Assembly: GCA_031279875.1 (NCBI GenBank)
Contig: JAITHS010000255.1
Span: 1-6,286 of the forward strand
DNA length: 6,286 nt
Origin: Tannerella sp.
GTDB taxonomy: Bacteria > Bacteroidota > Bacteroidia > Bacteroidales > Tannerellaceae
Reading direction: 5' to 3'
A model generated the notes under the pieces. The model was not told the origin of the DNA. It saw nothing but the letters and a program-made list of their open reading frames with translations, and ran no database searches. The position numbers were made by a program, and so were the translations under genes. Of this stretch, positions 1 to 5,508 are shown piece by piece (within the stretch, counting starts at the first letter, position 1; each line of letters begins with the position of its first letter).

Positions 1-31
1 TTTTCAACAAAATATTTACACCTTCATCATC

Positions 32-65
32 AAAAAAAGGGGAGGATGTTTCGCAACATTCTCCC
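32..65 (-). terminator. Intrinsic terminator closing the exbB-exbD cluster
   Basis: On the minus strand an 11-bp stem (arms 55-65 and 40-50, one G-U pair) closes a 4-nt loop (51-54) and is followed directly by a CTTTTTTTG tail (32-38 as T7 on the minus strand). It lies 47 nt past the stop of the second exbD and points the right way to end that transcript. On the plus strand the hairpin is followed by A-rich sequence, so it should work only for leftward transcription. Confidence 0.9.
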
Positions 66-112
66 ATGAAAAAAATCTAAAATCTAAAGTTACTCATTAG
101 ATTGGAGGCACC

Positions 113-583
113 TTATTGAGTACGCGGCTTTGCCGAATAACTTATCTTCAAAGCATACGCATCTCTAAGAGCTTGTTTGAGGTCGGTTATGATACCCATG
201 TTCGTCTCGTAATCGGCTTTGATGGAGGTAGTCATAAACGGCTGGTCTTCTTCTTTCATAGAGGCTTTCTCCTGACCGATATAAGCTCCGACTTCCGAAA
301 TCTCGGCTATCTGGTCATTCAACTGAATACGCGGCTCATTGCCTAACTTCTCTTTCAATTCGGGCGTTAAGGGCTTACCGACATAAATGAACGTTATCAA
401 TGATTTCTTCTCCAATTTTTGGAGTTCGGTCGCTTTTGGGGAACGAAATTGTACTTTAAGAGCTACCTCACGCATAGTTGTTACCATCATGAAAAAGAAC
501 AGGATAGCAAACACGAGGTCAGGTAATGATGACGTGTTTAATTCGGGCACTTCACGTCCGCCCGCTTTACTGAATTTTCCCAT
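113..583 (-). CDS. exbD: ExbD/TolR-family proton channel subunit, type 2 (156 aa)
   Basis: Biopolymer transporter ExbD, the inner-membrane subunit that with ExbB converts the proton motive force into movement of TonB. A short basic cytoplasmic N-terminus leads into one transmembrane helix at about residues 20-36 (LPDLVFAILFFFMMVTTM). Asp22 lies at the position of the family's essential transmembrane aspartate (Asp25 in E. coli ExbD). The periplasmic part has beta-strand-like segments (about 61-68 and 116-123) and ends with the family-like MGIITDLKQALRDA helix and a final LKISYSA strand (129-151). Length is close to canonical ExbD (about 140 aa). It starts 7 nt after the upstream exbD stop, so the two are surely co-transcribed, and is the last gene before the terminator. 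No Shine-Dalgarno is visible. The two ExbDs here differ strongly in sequence, so they are distinct subtypes, not a recent duplication. Confidence 0.93.
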   Translation of the reverse strand: MGKFSKAGGREVPELNTSSLPDLVFAILFFFMMVTTMREVALKVQFRSPKATELQKLEKKSLITFIYVGKPLTPELKEKLGNEPRIQLNDQIAEISEVGAYIGQEKASMKEEDQPFMTTSIKADYETNMGIITDLKQALRDAYALKISYSAKPRTQ

Positions 584-590
584 GTCTTAA

Positions 591-1190
591 TTATTTTTTA
601 GTTGCACCATAAACTTTGGGTTCGGCTTCGGAAATCTTCTGTGGGTAGAACTTTCTTATAGCCTCCGCTTCCTCTTCGGTCAGTTCGGCGTACTTCTTCC
701 TGAAGACGGCCTCTGACTTGATGTCTCGAAGTTCATTGTACGCCTTTGCCAATTCGTTCTGTACATCGAGATACTTTTGATATTCGGTACCTCGGTCGCA
801 CTGAAGCGAGATGACATGCTTACCGGCAGTGGACATAATTTTGCCGCCTAACAAGGGGATGTCGATTTCTTCTTTTTCGGGAAGATTTACATCGTCGTTA
901 GCGTTTTCAATAAACTCTTTTGCTTTTTCATTCAGTACTTCGGTCGAAACCTCTTCCATGTTACACATGATGCGGTTGTCGGAGCTTACGAGTACCGAAA
1001 GCGTATTCCTTTTGTTTACTTTCTGCTCTTCGGGCTTATTTTTATTGTCGGGAGGCGGCGGCAGTCTGCGTGGCAAACCGCGGTCGGTATCCATCGACGT
1101 TGTAAGGAGGAAGAACAGCAGCAACATAAAGGCAATATCGGCAGAAGAGGAGCCATTGATACCGGGCGTTTTTCTCTTTTTTCTTGCCAT
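591..1190 (-). CDS. exbD: ExbD/TolR-family proton channel subunit, type 1, with C-terminal extension (199 aa)
   Basis: Second ExbD-type subunit. The N-terminus is very basic (ARKKRKTP), followed by one transmembrane helix at about 17-33 (ADIAFMLLLFFLLTTSM). Asp18 matches the conserved proton-carrying aspartate. Directly outside the membrane comes a GLPRRLPPPP segment (38-47), a proline-rich, positively charged stretch. The periplasmic fold is suggested by a strand at 63-75 and a VISLQCDRGTEYQKYLDVQNEL strand-helix unit (126-147, written here as its two halves). Residues about 157-199 are a highly charged, probably helical tail that canonical ExbD (about 140 aa) lacks. It begins 18 nt after the four-helix membrane protein and ends 7 nt before the next exbD. 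The start is the only ATG that keeps the basic N-terminus and aspartate-bearing helix together. Confidence 0.92.
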   Translation of the reverse strand: MARKKRKTPGINGSSSADIAFMLLLFFLLTTSMDTDRGLPRRLPPPPDNKNKPEEQKVNKRNTLSVLVSSDNRIMCNMEEVSTEVLNEKAKEFIENANDDVNLPEKEEIDIPLLGGKIMSTAGKHVISLQCDRGTEYQKYLDVQNELAKAYNELRDIKSEAVFRKKYAELTEEEAEAIRKFYPQKISEAEPKVYGATKK

Positions 1191-1208
1191 ATCTTTACCG
1201 TTTAAATG

Positions 1209-1682
1209 TTACTTTGTAATAATTTTTTGAACGGAACCCCACACGATTGCGACGAAAGATAAGCCAAGTATGACATATATCGTATAAAGCCACATGTCGG
1301 TAGTCTTGAGCCAGCCTTCGGTATTATATTTTTCCGATTCGGCATTTATTTTGGCTATCGGCGTGGTGTCGCCCATTGAGTAGGAGATGAACAGCAGAAG
1401 ACCAAAAATGCCGAGAACTACCAGAGTACTAATCGCTTTCTTGGGATTTGACATTAAATTACTTGCAAATTGCAGTACTCCGAATATAACGAGAGCAGCA
1501 GCAGTGATAGCAAACAATATGTATATCCAATAAAGGAGCATACTTGTGTTTGTAGGGTTCTTAAATTCCTTGATAGGGTCATCGTTGCCTCCAAGGAAGA
1601 ACATTGCAAATACTCCGATACTGACAGCGACGATGAGCAGCAACATCCAACTGGATATTCTTCTAATTTGTGTTACAGCCAT
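1209..1682 (-). CDS. Unrecognised four-helix inner-membrane protein encoded between exbB and exbD (157 aa)
   Basis: I do not recognise a named family. The protein is almost entirely membrane-embedded, with four hydrophobic helices at about residues 12-30, 48-71, 84-103 and 129-150. Between helices 1 and 2 is a polar loop with FLGGNDDPIKEF (29-40). Between helices 2 and 3 is a short SNPKKAIS turn (78-85), and between helices 3 and 4 a loop of about 25 residues (104-128). The basic residues near the N-terminus (RR at 7-8), at KK 81-82 and at the C-terminus (K153, K157) would, by the positive-inside rule, place both ends and the short turn in the cytoplasm. It starts 6 nt after the exbB stop and is followed 18 nt later by exbD, so it must be co-expressed with the motor subunits. 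Inference: an accessory subunit, chaperone or stabiliser of the ExbB-ExbD complex. It is not an ExbB: the family's pore motif (AP-LG-GTV-GM) is absent. Confidence 0.85.
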   Translation of the reverse strand: MAVTQIRRISSWMLLLIVAVSIGVFAMFFLGGNDDPIKEFKNPTNTSMLLYWIYILFAITAAALVIFGVLQFASNLMSNPKKAISTLVVLGIFGLLLFISYSMGDTTPIAKINAESEKYNTEGWLKTTDMWLYTIYVILGLSFVAIVWGSVQKIITK

Positions 1683-1688
1683 AGTCGT

Positions 1689-2432
1689 TTATTTTTGGTA
1701 TTTGACACTGTATTTGATTATCAGGTCGAGCAGTGTTATTGAAGCATCTTCCATCTTGTTGAGGATTGCTTCGAGTTTGCTCAACAGATAATTGTAGAAC
1801 ACTTGAAGGATAAGCGCTACAACGAGACCGCCGACGGTCGTTATCAACGCTACTTTCATACCGCCGGCAACGATTTGCGGGCTGATGTCGCCTACCTGCT
1901 CAATCTTGTCGAATGCCATGACCATACCTATAACCGTTCCCATGAACCCCAGAGACGGAGCCATTGCGATAAATAGTGTGATCCATGAGAGGTTCTTTTC
2001 TAACAGACCGCCCTGAACGCCGCCGTATGATACGATTGATTTCTCAACCACATCAATACCTTGGTCGATTCTCATCAAACCTTGATAGGCGATAGAGGCG
2101 ATAGGGCCTCTTGTGTCGCGGGCTATTGCTTTTGCGGCTTCTACATCGCCCTTGTCGAGAGCAGCTTCGATGCCGTTGAGCAACTTTTTGGCATTAGTGT
2201 CTGCCAGATTGAGATAGATGATGCGCTCCAATACGAAGGCAAGACCCAGAATCAATGCGATAGCAACCATACTCATGAAGTCGGCGCTACCTTCGATAAA
2301 CTTTGTTTTGAGCGCCTGGTGGAAACTTGATTCTACGGCGGGCGCTTCTGTTGCTGCATTCTGAGCAAATAAAACTACTGACGTTCCGAGTGCGCATGCG
2401 CTGAGGAACACTTTTGTGAAAACTTTTTTCAT
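1689..2432 (-). CDS. exbB: MotA/TolQ/ExbB-family proton channel protein (247 aa)
   Basis: ExbB is the multi-spanning scaffold of the TonB energising motor: it forms a pentameric channel around ExbD helices and harvests the proton motive force. Residues 1-23 look like a signal peptide (MKK, then a hydrophobic stretch ending LFAQ). Transmembrane helices follow at about 52-74, 148-173 and 191-214. The second carries the family motif APSLGFMGTVIGMVMAF (158-174). The third has GGMKVALITTVGGLVVAL (190-207). Thr166 and Thr199 are likely equivalents of the pore-lining threonines T148 and T181 of E. coli ExbB. Residues 75-145 form the large cytoplasmic loop with the small-domain helices typical of the family. 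It is the first gene of the exbB-membrane protein-exbD-exbD cluster. No convincing promoter was found in the 116 nt between the tRNA gene and its ATG; transcription may come through the tRNA gene or from a degenerate promoter. Confidence 0.95.
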   Translation of the reverse strand: MKKVFTKVFLSACALGTSVVLFAQNAATEAPAVESSFHQALKTKFIEGSADFMSMVAIALILGLAFVLERIIYLNLADTNAKKLLNGIEAALDKGDVEAAKAIARDTRGPIASIAYQGLMRIDQGIDVVEKSIVSYGGVQGGLLEKNLSWITLFIAMAPSLGFMGTVIGMVMAFDKIEQVGDISPQIVAGGMKVALITTVGGLVVALILQVFYNYLLSKLEAILNKMEDASITLLDLIIKYSVKYQK

Positions 2433-2491
2433 TGTTTGTTTAATTTAAATTAGTAAATCGTTTTTATTATTTTGAGTAATTTATTGTCTTT

Positions 2492-2528
2492 CTGCAAACC
2501 GCTTGCAGGTTTTTTTAACCACTGCAAG
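2492..2528 (-). other. Three-armed inverted repeat able to form two competing hairpins between tRNA-Ser and exbB
   Basis: CTTGCAG at 2502-2508 pairs perfectly with CTGCAAG at 2522-2528 (7 bp, 13-nt loop that could add a GTT/AAC pairing). The same middle arm (TTGCAG, 2503-2508) also pairs with CTGCAA at 2492-2497 (6 bp, 5-nt loop). The two hairpins exclude each other. Neither is followed by a T-run on the minus strand, so neither is a standard terminator. Possible roles are tRNA 3'-end processing or folding of the exbB leader. Confidence 0.4.
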
Positions 2529-2548
2529 GGTTGAGGCCTTCTGTGGCG

Positions 2549-2636
2549 CGGAGAAAGCGGGATTCGAACCCGCGAAACGCTTTTGACGTTTACACGCTTT
2601 CCAGGCGTGCCTCTTCAACCACTCGAGCATCTCTCC
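2549..2636 (-). tRNA. tRNA-Ser(GGA)
   Basis: The minus strand folds as an 88-nt class II tRNA. The acceptor stem is GGAGAGA (2636-2630) with TTTCTCC (2556-2550), 7 bp with one G-U pair. The anticodon stem CACGC/GCGTG encloses the loop CTGGAAA, giving anticodon GGA, which reads serine codons UCC and UCU. The long variable arm AAACG-TCAAAAG-CGTTT (5-bp stem) is typical of serine tRNAs. The T arm is GCGGG-TTCGAAT-CCCGC. The discriminator base is G (2549). The next genomic bases are CGC, so the 3' CCA is not encoded and must be added after transcription. Confidence 0.97.
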
Positions 2637-2652
2637 TCTGACTGTTTTTTGT

Positions 2653-2670
2653 GTTTTTCCTCTGAAAAAC
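2653..2670 (-). other. Small hairpin in the tRNA-Ser 5' leader
   Basis: GTTTTTC (2653-2659) and GAAAAAC (2664-2670) form a perfect 7-bp stem around a 4-nt loop. It lies between the probable promoter and the tRNA 5' end, ending 16 nt upstream of the mature tRNA. It may stabilise or position the precursor for RNase P; this is only a structural observation. Confidence 0.35.
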
Positions 2671-2675
2671 GAGTG

Positions 2676-2683
2676 CAAATAAA
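2676..2683 (-). promoter_or_regulatory. Probable -7 promoter element of tRNA-Ser
   Basis: The minus strand reads TTTATTTG, 7 of 8 to the Bacteroidota -7 consensus TAnnTTTG, 39 nt upstream of the mature tRNA 5' end. No good -33 TTTG element was found at the expected spacing, because the upstream sequence is a T12 run (minus strand) and GC-containing DNA. The assignment is therefore tentative. Confidence 0.4.
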
Positions 2684-2733
2684 AAAAAAAAATCCGACAT
2701 TACGCACTTTTTTTTGATTTTTTTTTGATTTTA

Positions 2734-2753
2734 TGTAAAAAAAAATTTTTACA
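2734..2753 (-). terminator. Weak A/T hairpin downstream of the TatD-family gene
   Basis: TGTAAAAA (2734-2741) and TTTTTACA (2746-2753) form an 8-bp, mostly A-T inverted repeat with a 4-nt loop, 60 nt past the TatD stop. On the minus strand it is preceded and followed by long A and T tracts. It has too little GC for a normal Rho-independent terminator, but it is the only candidate 3' boundary of the polyprenyl synthase-TatD transcript. The surrounding 2637-2813 spacer contains no gene. Confidence 0.25.
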
Positions 2754-2813
2754 GCCTCTTTATCAAAACCAATAATTCGTCGTAAATCATTAAATATCAA
2801 CATTTTATTGTTC

Positions 2814-3599
2814 TCATCCCATCTTAACGGGAAGATTAAAAATTTTTTGTGCATTTTGGTAAAAAACGCTCAAAATTGCACTTTCTTCACTGCCGACGAG
2901 AGCCGAAATTTCGGATATTATTTTTCGGATATAAGCCGGTTCGTTGCGCTTCCCCCGATAAGGTGTCGGAGCAAGATAAGGTGCGTCGGTTTCAACCACA
3001 ATCCTGTCAAGCGGTATGCGTTTAATCGTTTCCCGCAAGGGGCTGTTCTTAAACGTTACCACTCCGCCTATTCCGACGTAAAATGTTGATAATGTGGATA
3101 TTTTTTCCCAATCGTCAACATTACCGCCGAAGCAGTGGAAGATGCCGCGCAAACTGTCTGCTCCTACATTATTAATAATAGAGACAGCGTCGTTGAATGC
3201 TTCGCGCGTATGGATACTGACGGGCAGGTTCAACTCGGCGCTCAACTTCAGCTGGTATTCAAACGCGGCACGCTGCTCGGCGATATACGTCTTGTCCCAA
3301 TAGTAATCGAGACCGATTTCGCCGATTCCGTAGCATTTGACATCCGACATAAATGCTTCAATATGTGATATTTCTTTCCGCCAGTCACTCTTGACCGACG
3401 TCGGATGAAGCCCTGCCATGGGGAAAGCATAATCCGGTTCTGTTTTGCAAATATTTTTGAGAGCGTTCAAACTTCTACTGTCTTCGTTGGGAAGCACAAG
3501 GGCTGTTATTCCGGTCTCTTTGGCTCTTGTAATAGTCTCTTTGCGGTCGTCATCAAACTGTTCTGCGTAGATATGTGTATGTGTATCAATTATTTGCAT
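2814..3599 (-). CDS. TatD-family metal-dependent hydrolase (DNase-like), 261 aa
   Basis: Amidohydrolase-type TIM-barrel enzyme of the TatD/YcfH family, known members of which are divalent-metal-dependent deoxyribonucleases in the cytoplasm. All expected metal-site motifs are present: THTH (His7, His9), GEIGLDYYW (Glu94), SIHTREA (His130), FHCFGG (His155) and ETDAPYLAP (Asp205). Length fits the family (about 255-265 aa). The frame also offers a GTG start at 3614, 15 nt upstream and overlapping the preceding gene by 11 nt. I prefer the ATG at 3599 because it gives the usual short N-terminus (MQIIDTHTH) and begins 4 nt after the polyprenyl synthase stop. The tight spacing implies co-transcription with that gene. 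TatD itself and the paralogues YcfH and YjjV cannot be told apart by eye, so no symbol is given. Confidence 0.93.
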   Translation of the reverse strand: MQIIDTHTHIYAEQFDDDRKETITRAKETGITALVLPNEDSRSLNALKNICKTEPDYAFPMAGLHPTSVKSDWRKEISHIEAFMSDVKCYGIGEIGLDYYWDKTYIAEQRAAFEYQLKLSAELNLPVSIHTREAFNDAVSIINNVGADSLRGIFHCFGGNVDDWEKISTLSTFYVGIGGVVTFKNSPLRETIKRIPLDRIVVETDAPYLAPTPYRGKRNEPAYIRKIISEISALVGSEESAILSVFYQNAQKIFNLPVKMG

Positions 3600-3603
3600 A
3601 GTT

Positions 3604-4581
3604 TTACGATTCACGCAGTATCAGCATATCGGCAAAACGTTTGAGTTCGATAAGTTTGTCGTCGCTCACGCTCATATTTTTGATGTCTTCCGTTGCAAGA
3701 TGATAGTAATCAAGTATTTTGTTCTGTGTTATCTCTTTGATGTTCAGTTTGTTATAAATATCGGTAAGGGCTTTTACCTTAACTTCCGGCGTAAAATCGT
3801 TAGCATTGTCGGAGTAGAATTCAAGAACTTTTTTCTGTTCCTGTGATGCAAGCGACATAGCCGTGATGCGAAGGAATGTTTTCTTGTCGGTCAGAATATC
3901 TCCGCCGATGTTTTTGCCGAAAACGTTCGGGTCGCCGTAAACATCGAGTAAATCATCCCTGAGTTGGAATGCTAATCCGATATTAATACCATAACGGTAT
4001 AACTGTTCCGCATCGCTTTCGGGTGCCGCGCCGATCATAGCGCCGACTTTAACGCTGCAAGCGAGCAGCACAGCTGTTTTGAGGCGTATCATCTCTATGT
4101 ACTCCTCTTCCGACACATCGTTGCGTTTCTCAAAATCCATGTCATACTGCTGTCCGCGACAAATATCCATCGCTGTTTGCGAGAATACGTCGAGAACGGG
4201 TTTCAGATACGGGTACTTAACTTCTCCGATGAGTTGGTAGGCTGCTATGACCATAGCGTCGCCCGACAGTATCGCAGTGTTGTCGTGCCACTTGCGGTGT
4301 ACCGTTGGTTTTCCGCGCCGCATGTCTGCGCAATCCATCAGGTCGTCGTGCAGCAGTGTGAAGTTGTGAAAAACTTCTATTCCAAGTGCTGCCGGCATGA
4401 CATCGGAAAAGGTGTCGCCATAGATATTGTAAGCCATAAGCGTCAAGACCGGTCGGATTCGTTTGCCTCCGAGCGACAGGATGTATTCAACAGGTTCGTA
4501 CAAGCTACGCGGGGTCTGGTTATAGTGTAATCCTGCTGTTACGGCGTCGATTTGTGCAGCTATTTGTTCGGTAGTAAGCAT
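3604..4581 (-). CDS. trans-Polyprenyl (farnesyl/geranylgeranyl-type) diphosphate synthase, 325 aa
   Basis: Class I isoprenyl diphosphate synthase: condenses isopentenyl diphosphate with an allylic diphosphate to make linear isoprenoids for quinones and cell-envelope lipid carriers. Visible motifs are GGKRIRP (38-44, IPP binding), the first aspartate-rich motif DDLMD (79-83) with RRGKPT (88-93), KT (168-169), GQQYD (143-147) and the second aspartate-rich motif DDLLD (209-213). Phe74, five residues before the first Asp, is the position where an aromatic residue limits product length in short-chain synthases. The motif is DDxxD without the two-residue insertion of bacterial FPP synthases, so a C20-like product is a reasonable guess but is inference. 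The start is the first ATG and matches the usual N-terminus. It lies 8 nt after the U-tract of a strong terminator, which leaves no room for an ordinary promoter between them. TatD follows 4 nt downstream. Confidence 0.94.
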   Translation of the reverse strand: MLTTEQIAAQIDAVTAGLHYNQTPRSLYEPVEYILSLGGKRIRPVLTLMAYNIYGDTFSDVMPAALGIEVFHNFTLLHDDLMDCADMRRGKPTVHRKWHDNTAILSGDAMVIAAYQLIGEVKYPYLKPVLDVFSQTAMDICRGQQYDMDFEKRNDVSEEEYIEMIRLKTAVLLACSVKVGAMIGAAPESDAEQLYRYGINIGLAFQLRDDLLDVYGDPNVFGKNIGGDILTDKKTFLRITAMSLASQEQKKVLEFYSDNANDFTPEVKVKALTDIYNKLNIKEITQNKILDYYHLATEDIKNMSVSDDKLIELKRFADMLILRES

Positions 4582-4589
4582 GTGGAACT

Positions 4590-4647
4590 AAAAAAGGGCT
4601 GCCCGCAAAGCAACTTGATGGGGGCGATGTCAACTTTACGGGCAGCC
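4590..4647 (-). terminator. Strong intrinsic terminator after the tandem tonB genes, abutting the polyprenyl synthase start
   Basis: On the minus strand GGCTGCCCG (4647-4639) pairs perfectly with CGGGCAGCC (4605-4597). The stem continues past one C-A mismatch with AAAG/CTTT and TTGA/TCAA pairings, and is followed by a T6 run (4595-4590). The hairpin begins 37 nt after the tonB copy 2 stop. The U-tract ends only 8 nt before the ATG of the polyprenyl synthase, so the structure could also serve as an attenuator or translational control element for that gene. Confidence 0.88.
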
Positions 4648-4650
4648 ACA

Positions 4651-4658
4651 CTAATATA
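4651..4658 (-). promoter_or_regulatory. Possible -7 element for the polyprenyl synthase-TatD unit
   Basis: The minus strand reads TATATTAG, 7 of 8 to TAnnTTTG, just before the terminator hairpin. No TTTG lies at the expected 19-21 nt upstream. If real, transcription would start at or near the base of the hairpin, making it the 5' leader of the polyprenyl synthase mRNA. Just upstream, 4673-4682 is a perfect 10-bp palindrome (ACAATATTGT). Confidence 0.25.
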
Positions 4659-4684
4659 ATTTTTTTTGCACAACAATATTGTGA

Positions 4685-5374
4685 TTATTGTTGTAACCTG
4701 AAACGCACCGGTACGCTATATTTTACGCGCACAGGTTTACCTCTTTGTTCTCCCGGCTTAAACTTGGGGAGCAATTTGAGTACTCTGATAGCTTCTTTGT
4801 CAAGGTTCGGGTCAACAGGTCGCACTACCTGCACATCTTGTACCGAGCCGTCGGCATTAACGACAAAGTTACATGATACACGCCCCTGAATGCCGTTTTC
4901 GGCGGCGATAGGAGGATAGCTGACGTGGTCGGCTATCCATTTGAGCAATGCGTTTTGGCCTCCGGGGAACTCCGGCATTTTTTCTACCGTAACGAAGACG
5001 AAGTTCTCATCTTCTTCTTCTTCTTCCGCTGCAACGGGCGCTACGAACACGTCAACCTGTGCCTTATTAGCGTCATCTTCCGTCTCAATGGCAACATCTT
5101 CTACCTTAATGTTGTCTTCAACGATTTCGAGAATTTCCGGTGTCTTAATTACTTCCGGTTCCGGCGGAGGGGGGGGCGGCTCTTCCTGACGGGTAATTTC
5201 GATTTCATCTTCGTCAACAACGTTGGCTATACCGGAGTCCATTGCAACTTCGATTTCGCGCTCACCATACTCAAAGCCCACAAAAATAATGGCGAGTGCT
5301 ATCACCAAACCTATTAACAGGTTCAGCGATTTGTCCTTTTCCAGGTCTGCTTTTGCAGTTTTCTTAACTTCCAT
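4685..5374 (-). CDS. tonB: TonB-family energy transducer, copy 2 (229 aa)
   Basis: TonB passes energy from ExbB-ExbD to outer-membrane TonB-dependent transporters. A short basic N-terminus (about 1-16) leads into one transmembrane helix at about 17-34, anchoring it in the inner membrane. A periplasmic linker (about 38-124) holds six consecutive prolines (66-71) and an acidic run EEEEEDE (117-123). The C-terminal TonB domain (about 126-229) has MPEFPGG (133-139), YPPIAAENGIQGRV (153-166), a CNFVVNADG strand-turn (168-176), and DKEAIRVLKLLPKFKPG (192-208) before the final strands. The linker is acidic, unlike the Lys/Pro linker of enterobacterial TonB. The transmembrane helix lacks the histidine known from E. 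coli TonB (His20). It is about 87% identical to copy 1 in the C-terminal domain by my count. It has its own promoter and ends at a strong terminator. The proline codons include a run of eight C residues (5169-5176). Confidence 0.95.
   Translation of the reverse strand: MEVKKTAKADLEKDKSLNLLIGLVIALAIIFVGFEYGEREIEVAMDSGIANVVDEDEIEITRQEEPPPPPPEPEVIKTPEILEIVEDNIKVEDVAIETEDDANKAQVDVFVAPVAAEEEEEDENFVFVTVEKMPEFPGGQNALLKWIADHVSYPPIAAENGIQGRVSCNFVVNADGSVQDVQVVRPVDPNLDKEAIRVLKLLPKFKPGEQRGKPVRVKYSVPVRFRLQQ
5012..5026 (-). repeat. (GAA)5 microsatellite encoding poly-Glu in tonB copy 2
   Basis: Five GAA codons in a row (TTC repeats on the plus strand) encode Glu117-121 of the acidic linker, followed by GAT GAG. 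Copy 1 has no equivalent repeat. Length changes here would stay in frame and only lengthen or shorten the linker. Confidence 0.7.
5169..5176 (-). repeat. C8 homopolymer inside the proline codons of tonB copy 2
   Basis: The proline codons CCG-CCC-CCC-CCT-CCG-CCG contain an uninterrupted run of eight C on the coding strand. A one-base slip would shift the frame before the C-terminal TonB domain and inactivate the protein. The matching codons of copy 1 (CCT-CCG-CCG-CCG-CCC) contain no such run. Confidence 0.7.
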
Positions 5375-5414
5375 AATTCAACTTTTTTTACTGTTAAACA
5401 TAAATTTGACGCCG

Positions 5415-5447
5415 CAAATATAATGCTTTTTTTTTAAATAGAACAAA
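5415..5447 (-). promoter_or_regulatory. Bacteroidota-type promoter of tonB copy 2
   Basis: On the minus strand a TTTG -33 element (5447-5444) is followed after 21 nt by TATATTTG (5422-5415), an exact match to TAnnTTTG. The leader to the ATG is about 40 nt and has no Shine-Dalgarno. The block 5401-5424 matches 23 of 24 bases with the region before tonB copy 1, at the same distance from the ATG. tonB copy 1 has no visible terminator before this promoter, so readthrough into copy 2 is also possible. Confidence 0.8.
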
Positions 5448-5508
5448 AAAACGAACTTTTTTCTCGCTTTTTTATTTTTTTAACTTTTAAGCATCGTATT
5501 TGGGGTCA

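Noticed and set aside
2481..2678. 65-aa minus-strand open frame containing WLKRHAWKACKRQ and RFAGSNPAFS
   Set aside because: It is the translation of the tRNA-Ser gene and its flanks; such frames across serine tRNAs are a well-known false gene call.
2615..2854. 79-aa minus-strand open frame rich in Lys and Phe
   Set aside because: It overlaps the TatD 3' end in another frame, runs through the A/T spacer and ends in the tRNA; its composition reflects homopolymer tracts.
3248..3430. 60-aa minus-strand open frame inside the TatD gene
   Set aside because: It lies fully inside the TatD-family gene in a different frame, and TatD has all its catalytic motifs intact.
4673..4682. 10-bp palindrome ACAATATTGT as a regulator operator
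   Set aside because: It is short, A/T-rich and single; no second copy was seen near the tonB or exbB promoters, so it is noted only as context for the possible promoter.
4925..5317. Plus-strand open frames opposite tonB copy 2, including one ending in poly-Gly/Ser
   Set aside because: They are antisense shadows; the Gly and Ser runs are the complement of the proline and glutamate codons of tonB.
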